Positions 60,319-64,000 of a DNA stretch of 64,000 bases are shown one piece after another. A program made the position numbers and the translations under genes. The stretch spans positions 512,501-576,500 of the forward strand of contig JAQPZY010001266.1 of NCBI GenBank assembly GCA_029931535.1, written 5' to 3'. The stretch comes from Margaritifera margaritifera. Taxonomy: Eukaryota; Mollusca; Bivalvia; Unionida; Margaritiferidae. Within the stretch, counting starts at the first letter, position 1. Each line of letters begins with the position of its first letter. The notes under the pieces were generated by a model. It was given only the letters and a program-made list of their open reading frames with translations. It made no database searches and was not told the origin of the DNA.

Positions 60319-63300
60319 TGCATTGTTTCAGTGCTGTCCAATGGCTGAAGCCACCTGAAAAAGCTAAGAAAAAGAAGAAGGGCATTTATCGTTACTTTAC
60401 TTGGTCCTACATTCAGAATAATCTTAGAAAAGTCATTTTCTTTTGGTGGTTTGTACTCATGAACATTGGTCTATTCATTCTGGGTGCCTACAACTACCGG
60501 GAGAGCAATGGCTTCATCATAGCAGCACGTGGAGCAGGGATGTGTCTAAATTTCACCTGCATGTTCGTCCTTGTACTAATGTTGCGGAAATGTCTGACAT
60601 ACTTGAGATTGACACCATTAATTCATTTTCTGCCACTCGACCAAAATATTTTATTCCATAAGATGTGTGGACTTTTCATCGCTTTCTGGGCCTTAGTACA
60701 TACGATTTGTCATATAGGAAATGCAGGTATGTATATTATTTCGTTCCGTCTTCGACAAAAATTATTTGCTCTCGTATACTCCATTTGATATAAAAACTTA
60801 CATAGTTTTTTTCAAATTTTATTAATGTGAGTTTGCTTTAGGAAACCTTCATAATTGTTATGATAATTGCTATTGGTTTACATAACTAGATCAATTATAT
60901 ACTTTAAGACGTTATCTTGTTAGTTGTCTATATTTTGAGCAGAAATGTGTGCCCCCCCCCCCCTCTCTCTCTCTCTCTACGTAGTGCACGTCCAGTTCTT
61001 GCAGCAGCCAATTTTGATCTGATATTAGCAAGCACCGGGCTCTGTTCCATGGTCAGTAGGCTAGATGACCACGTATGGAATGTACATTCCTGTAGTTTTA
61101 GGCGGGTTTATTTCAAAATAGAAGGCGATAGTTAAAACATATGCTTATGAAAACAGGTTACAATGAAAGGCTCGTATAGTAAAATGTACGTTGCACATTT
61201 TATAATGTGCACGTACAAATCAACGTATACAACAAATACAGTAAATACTGATAATGAAAGAGAAGAAGACATACTTAGGAAATTAAAAGTTTCTGCCTAG
61301 ACTTTATTTGCCTGTGATCCAATCCATGTACCGCCTGTACTACATGTACACTACATTACTCCGGTGGTTTGCCATAATGCAGGTCAGTTACATGTGACGG
61401 TTTATAAACAATAACATGTTTAAACATCTGTATGAAGTCCAATTTGGCTGTGTTATAATTATCACTCATTACGTACTAATGCAGATCAGTTCCAGGTGAA
61501 GGTTTGTAAACTATAGTGTGTCTAAGCCTCTGTATAAGTCCAATTTGGCAGTGTCACGAATATAACAGCAGGTCAGCTACAGATGAATGTTTGCAAACAA
61601 TAGCATGTCTAAACATCTGTAGAAGTCCTATTTGGCAGTGTCACGAATATAAGAGCAGGTCAGCTACAGATGAATGTTTGCAAACAATAGCATGTCTAAA
61701 CATCTGTATAAGTCCAATTTGGCAGTGTCAGGAATTATCACTCATTTCATGTTAATGTAGGTCATCTATATGTGACGGTTTGTTAATAGCATGTTTAAAC
61801 AACTGTATGAAGTCCACTTTGACTTTATCATGAATATGTCATGAATATTACGCATTCCGCATTTACGGTGGGAACTTTTTTCCAATTTATACATAAATGA
61901 CACATACGTTAACCAAATAGTTATTTTATCAAAAAAATATCAAAATTTGTTGTATAATTATGTACGCATATTAGACGAACTTTAGTTGTAAACATTTCTC
62001 AAGCTGGTGGATTTTTAGTAACAGTGAATAAACCTGGGTTGTAGTATGAATCAGACAGGTTATAACAAATAATAAGCAAAAAACCTGAATAAATCACCTG
62101 ATGTAATAATGGGAATATGAATAGTTTGTCTGTGTGGATGATATTGTTCGCAGACTTCAAGACCTTTTGCAACAGCGGTTCACATTATCGCCAATCTTAA
62201 CCTGGTCAACAGGAAAAAAAAAAAAGAATTTAACATGAGTTGGACTCGGTTATATTTCAAGAATGTCAAAAGTTGAGTCTTCTTTACCGGAGGTACTTTC
62301 AGTTGGAAAGGTAATGTCGCTTATATATTTGTACATTTTGATTTCTTGGCTTTCTTTTGTATGTTTTATGTAATGAAATATTTGTTTATTTTTTTATTAT
62401 ATTTTTTTGTAAAACTTTCCAGCTTTTATTTTCATATCAATCAGCTCACCTGCTATATCTTTTCAGCTCTCGTGTGTGGGAGTACATCTATGGGAATGGC
62501 GGACATTCTCTTTACAACAGCTGCCGGGATCGGCTTTGTTGGTGCGTCGGCGTATATAACAGGCTGGGCTTTAACTCTCATTTTGATAATTATTGTCATC
62601 TGTTCCATGCCATTTGTCAGAAGAGGAGGTCATTTTCAGGTATATTTCTAGTAACAGCGTAGTGACGTCATTATTAAAATCACGGCCAATGAATATAATT
62701 AATATATCGCCGTATGTCAGCCGAACCGTAACACATGCCGACGCCTATGAACCATCGATCAATATTGTAGCTGGCAAAGGTGTGAGGCACATTGGCAGCT
62801 TGTCGGACATTCAGATCTAATATCCGTGACGTAAACGTCGACCACTATATATCACAAAAGATTCGAATCGTCATAACTTCAACATTGTTCCACCATTTTT
62901 CATGAACATTTTAGTATAAATGAAATATTGACACTAATTCACATGAGGTAAGTGTCAATATTAAATACTCTGTTTTGATATGATGTGCTATCCAAATGAC
63001 TAGGCGTTGCTATCTCCGTTCTAGCAATAGATCAATTTCAAACATATATTTCGCTTTAATTTTGTATTTGCATAATTTATTCAATGTTTACGATGAATAG
63101 TTTTTCTTAATTAATTCTTAATTAAATGTTTTTCTTTCGTTGAAACGTACTATATGTTGAGGATTTAATAAAACATGCACATACACAAATAACAGTTTAT
63201 TTTTTAATAAAATCTTTATAATTACAATTATTCTGTGGAACATCTATGAAAACCATTTATTGTTAAGGTAATGATAAACCTTAGAAATGAAAATTGCCAA

Positions 63301-63862
63301 TGCAAATGCCGACTATTATTTAGTTTCCTGTAATAATTATTTGCCTGCCATCCTGCAGAAAACTAGCATGCACAATTCACATATTTCATGGAGGAAACAA
63401 AATCCCTCAAATCACTAAACGGATCTTTCGTTATCTTTTTAACAAACTTCAGTCGTTGTATCTCTCATTCTTTATCGCAAAATTTAAGTTTGTGGACAGG
63501 TCAGGAGGCCCCTAATTATTAGGAGGCCCTTAATTGTCAGGAGGTCCTTAATTTTCCTTAAAGTAGCCAAATAATACGATTCCTGTAATCAGGAATAAGT
63601 TTGACCTTACAAAAACTTGATGGTCATAACAATTAACCTACTGGATCTGGCATCTTGTATCTATTTTCAGATATTTTACTGGACCCATATGCTGTACGTT
63701 CCTTTTTGGGTCCTTGTCATGCTTCACGGCCCCTCTTTCTGGAAGTGGTTCATCGGACCCGGTGTACTGTTTGTCATAGAGAAGATAAGCCGCTCCAAGT
63801 TAATCAAGAAGGCCAGATACGGAAACACTTACATAGAGGAGGTCAATCTGCTACCATCTAAG
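50025..63862 (+). CDS. NOX5: NOX5-like NADPH oxidase, copy B (5' part of gene, 8 exons, open)
   Basis: Exons: 50025-50335, 50800-51396, 54546-54657, 56221-56371, 58519-58729, 60332-60726, 62467-62639 and 63671-63862, all with good GT-AG sites and matching phases. Order of parts: about 253 residues of N-terminal extension, one degenerate and three canonical EF-hands, a lysine-rich stretch, and the heme domain with both His pairs. The FAD and NADPH exons lie beyond the right edge. No stop or frame break was seen. Ca2+ binding to the EF-hands is expected to switch on superoxide production at a membrane. The gene lies head-to-tail with copy A, with about 31 kb between. Confidence 0.93.
50395..50560 (+). 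pseudogene. Decayed LINE reverse-transcriptase fragment
   Basis: TGQTSPMFNTKGGCRQGDP is read at about 50,401-50,456. The GCRQGDP motif is a hallmark of non-LTR reverse transcriptases. The frame then shifts and stops appear. It sits in the first visible intron of copy B. Confidence 0.65.
50800..51396 (+). CDS. NOX5: NOX5 copy B exon: long N-terminal extension
   Basis: 597 bp, phase 2 in and out, donor gtaagt. About 199 residues, acidic and Ser/Thr/Asn rich, with a Cys cluster (CVPGNKCDENCCQSR), a basic KRRS near the end and no membrane segment. No domain was recognised. It precedes the EF-hands, where human NOX5 has almost nothing. Composition and codon use look like real coding DNA. Its role is unknown; disorder and phosphorylation are plausible inferences. 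Confidence 0.85.
51455..51512. repeat. Degenerate hairpin related to the 20.7-kb palindrome
   Basis: ACATTGTACCCCTGATCTGA, CGGCGCATTATG and ATATCTTGATCAATGT echo the arms and GATCTGCCGGCGCATTATG core at 20,821-20,885. Confidence 0.6.
51780..52070 (+). pseudogene. THAP zinc-finger domain fragment
   Basis: From 51,873 the frame reads MPATCIVRCCKSRSYQG and GIKFHRLPW, then WLIRQENR. The start MPxxC, a second Cys, the F-H-R-x-P-W stretch and a later Trp are the first half of a THAP (C2CH) DNA-binding domain. The frame stops at 52,038 (TAA) just where the final Cys/His pair is due, and SGQK appears in another frame. THAP domains occur in host regulators and in P-element-type transposases. An intronic, truncated copy favours a transposon relic. 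Confidence 0.6.
52430..52605 (+). repeat. Dispersed repeat with CCGTCCGTACGTC and a poly-A run
   Basis: TGTCCGTCCGTACGTCTATC, CATAAACCGTTGGGTGG and AATGCATAAAACTCGGTAAC form a repeat-like module ending in about 22 A. Confidence 0.5.
53735..53905 (+). repeat. 60-bp minisatellite, 3 copies
   Basis: Units with ACATTCAATATTAATTCCAT and ATGAATAATATGTACAGCTA at exactly 60-bp spacing. Confidence 0.95.
54546..54657 (+). CDS. NOX5: NOX5 copy B exon: degenerate EF-hand 1
   Basis: Acceptor TACTTTGTAG, donor gtataa, phase 2 in and 0 out. Encodes DEDTKWLIWVESEFERIAGD and GEISLEEFKGAL. The first loop lacks the canonical spacing, as is usual for NOX5 EF1, which binds Ca2+ poorly. Confidence 0.93.
54658..56220 (+). 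other. Copy B intron
   Basis: Contains TTTA-rich DNA at the start and a TCx low-complexity run (TCTTCTTCATC) at 55,257-55,326. No coding exon: the next exon continues the protein exactly. Confidence 0.6.
56221..56371 (+). CDS. NOX5: NOX5 copy B exon: EF-hand 2 and start of EF-hand 3
   Basis: Acceptor ATTTTTCAG, donor gtaata, phase 0 in and 1 out. SFFAERFFEIF leads into the canonical loop DQDGSGSIEMKE. The exon ends within the third loop (YDADG), which is completed by the next exon. Confidence 0.95.
56421..57176 (+). repeat. 50-bp minisatellite, 15 copies
   Basis: Units of AATAAATATACAAATGTCAA, TATTTTACAGATACATGTCA and TGTGTCGTGG. It begins about 50 bp after the donor of exon 56221-56371. 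Each unit contains TATTTTACAG, which looks like a 3' splice acceptor, so 15 decoy acceptors stand in this intron. Confidence 0.97.
57299..57695. repeat. Impure AAT/GAT microsatellite
   Basis: Nearly 400 bp of AAT, GAT and AAG units with frequent changes, including a short (GAA)n near 57,343. Confidence 0.93.
57940..58275 (-). pseudogene. LINE 3' end: C-terminus of a non-LTR retrotransposon ORF2
   Basis: The minus strand reads WLPFNYRVKYFKTILIYKSF, then HNMAPQHI, HSHNLRS, HLPKFKT, SFTYSAAVLWN and YSFKNVLHKFLL. This order (WLP, YK, AP, NLR, PK, FxYxxxxLWN, FK) is the conserved tail of CR1/L2-like reverse-transcriptase proteins. The frame is open for over 90 codons, so the insertion is fairly young, and 5' truncated as usual. 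It lies within a NOX5 copy B intron, antisense to the gene. Confidence 0.85.
58519..58729 (+). CDS. NOX5: NOX5 copy B exon: EF-hands 3 and 4
   Basis: Acceptor CTGTTTACAG, donor gtagtc, phase 1 in and 2 out. It completes EF3 (SGTIDIDELR) and contains EF4 with an intact loop DEDGSGTITFEE, including Glu at position 12. The second part matches 1-155 of copy A. Confidence 0.96.
59463..59531. repeat. (TA)n microsatellite
   Basis: About 34 TA units, at the place of 857-951 in copy A. Confidence 0.96.
60253..60318. repeat. (AAC)n(AAT)n microsatellite
   Basis: About 9 AAC then 12 AAT units upstream of the acceptor at 60,331. It corresponds to 2204-2360 in copy A but has no inverted half. Confidence 0.95.
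60332..60726 (+). CDS. NOX5: NOX5 copy B exon: polybasic stretch and first heme histidines
   Basis: 395 bp, as in copy A. Trp then PEKAKKKKKG, hydrophobic helices, and HKMCGLFIAFWALVH with two His 14 apart, then TICHIGN. Acceptor TTGTTTCAG, donor gtatgt, phase 2 in and 1 out. Confidence 0.96.
60727..62466 (+). other. Copy B intron
   Basis: A C/CT-rich run (60,951-60,977) and an irregular repeat of 87-115 bp at 61,320-61,830. Near 62,090-62,460 it aligns with 2835-3197 of copy A. Confidence 0.7.
61320..61830 (+). repeat. Irregular 87-115 bp tandem repeat, about 5 copies
   Basis: Units contain AGTCCAATTTGGCAGTGTCA, GCAGGTCAGCTACAGATGAA and ACAATAGCATGTCTAAACA. The two central units are almost identical. 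Confidence 0.88.
62467..62639 (+). CDS. NOX5: NOX5 copy B exon: central transmembrane segment
   Basis: 173 bp, phase 1 in and 0 out. After a loop that differs from copy A (LVCGSTSMG), it has MADILFTTAAGIGFVGASAY, a hydrophobic helix LILIIIVICSM and VRRGGHFQ. Confidence 0.95.
63671..63862 (+). CDS. NOX5: NOX5 copy B exon: second heme-binding helix
   Basis: 64 codons. FYWTHMLYVPFWVLVMLHGP holds the second His pair, and the exon ends VNLLPSK. Acceptor CTATTTTCAG, donor gtgtgt. It is the last exon of copy B inside the window. By the spacing in copy A, the FAD exon should start about 55 bases past the right edge. Confidence 0.96.
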
Positions 63863-64000
63863 GTGTGTCTTAGCTCATAGATTCCTTTATTTTGCCGGTC
63901 TGAGAAAGATTGTAACATATAACGTAAAATGTACGGGTTAGGTTCTATGTGCCTTCCTGGTCATTACAATATGTCTTTTGGTAATATTACTTCACATGAT

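Larger units (their letters stand above)
58730..60331 (+). other. Copy B intron paralogous to 156-2363
   Basis: Carries (TA)n at 59,463-59,531, one 83-bp unit (59,985-60,060), a SINE-like core (60,055-60,150, TGCTTGAGCAAGACACTTTA) and (AAC)n(AAT)n at 60,253-60,318 before a normal acceptor. Confidence 0.85.

Overview
This is a window of intron-rich animal genomic DNA. The evidence is GT-AG split genes, tRNA-derived SINEs, LINE and hAT pieces, Polinton polymerase relics and very heavy micro- and minisatellite content. The repeat style (GTAT, TA and AAT microsatellites, SINEs with a core like GTCCTTGGGAAATGCACTT, degenerate repeats carrying TCAAGGTCAC) suggests a mollusc, probably a bivalve. That identification is an inference, not a proof.

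Layout. 1-19,304 (+) is the 3' part of a NOX5-type Ca2+-dependent NADPH oxidase, called copy A here: 11 exons from the last EF-hand to the C-terminus. 19,305-50,024 is a gene-poor spacer. It holds a nested palindrome (20.7-20.9 kb), degenerate TCAAGGTCAC repeats (21-23.3 kb), several minisatellites, an hAT MITE with an 8-bp target duplication (27.7 kb), two decayed Polinton/Maverick-type elements in opposite orientation (29.6-33.6 kb + and 35.5-34.3 kb -), long TA/GTAT arrays (39.5-41.0, 45.4, 46.9-47.3 kb) and SINEs. 50,025-63,862 (+) is the 5' part of a second NOX5 copy, called copy B: 8 exons from the probable start codon, through four EF-hands and the ferric-reductase membrane domain, running off the right edge.

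Copies A and B are head-to-tail paralogs with the same intron positions and phases wherever both are visible, and recognisably homologous introns. Copy B is open in every visible exon. Copy A has three changes to note: a TGA where the family has a conserved Trp (9839-9841), a one-base frame break in the last exon (about 19,237), and loss of the position-12 Glu of EF-hand 4. It also uses an apparent GC-AG intron. Copy A is therefore probably a young pseudogene or a rescued or altered paralog; assembly error must be excluded for the frame break. Three intronic minisatellites in A (83, 27 and 38 bp) exist as single units at the matching places in B, so they expanded after the duplication.

The most unusual non-genic observations are a pair of inverted-repeat elements whose loop is flipped relative to the flanking sequence (9.2 and 40.1 kb), a long-arm foldback element with a solo arm 19 kb away, and the two-hairpin palindrome with a relative inside NOX5 copy B.
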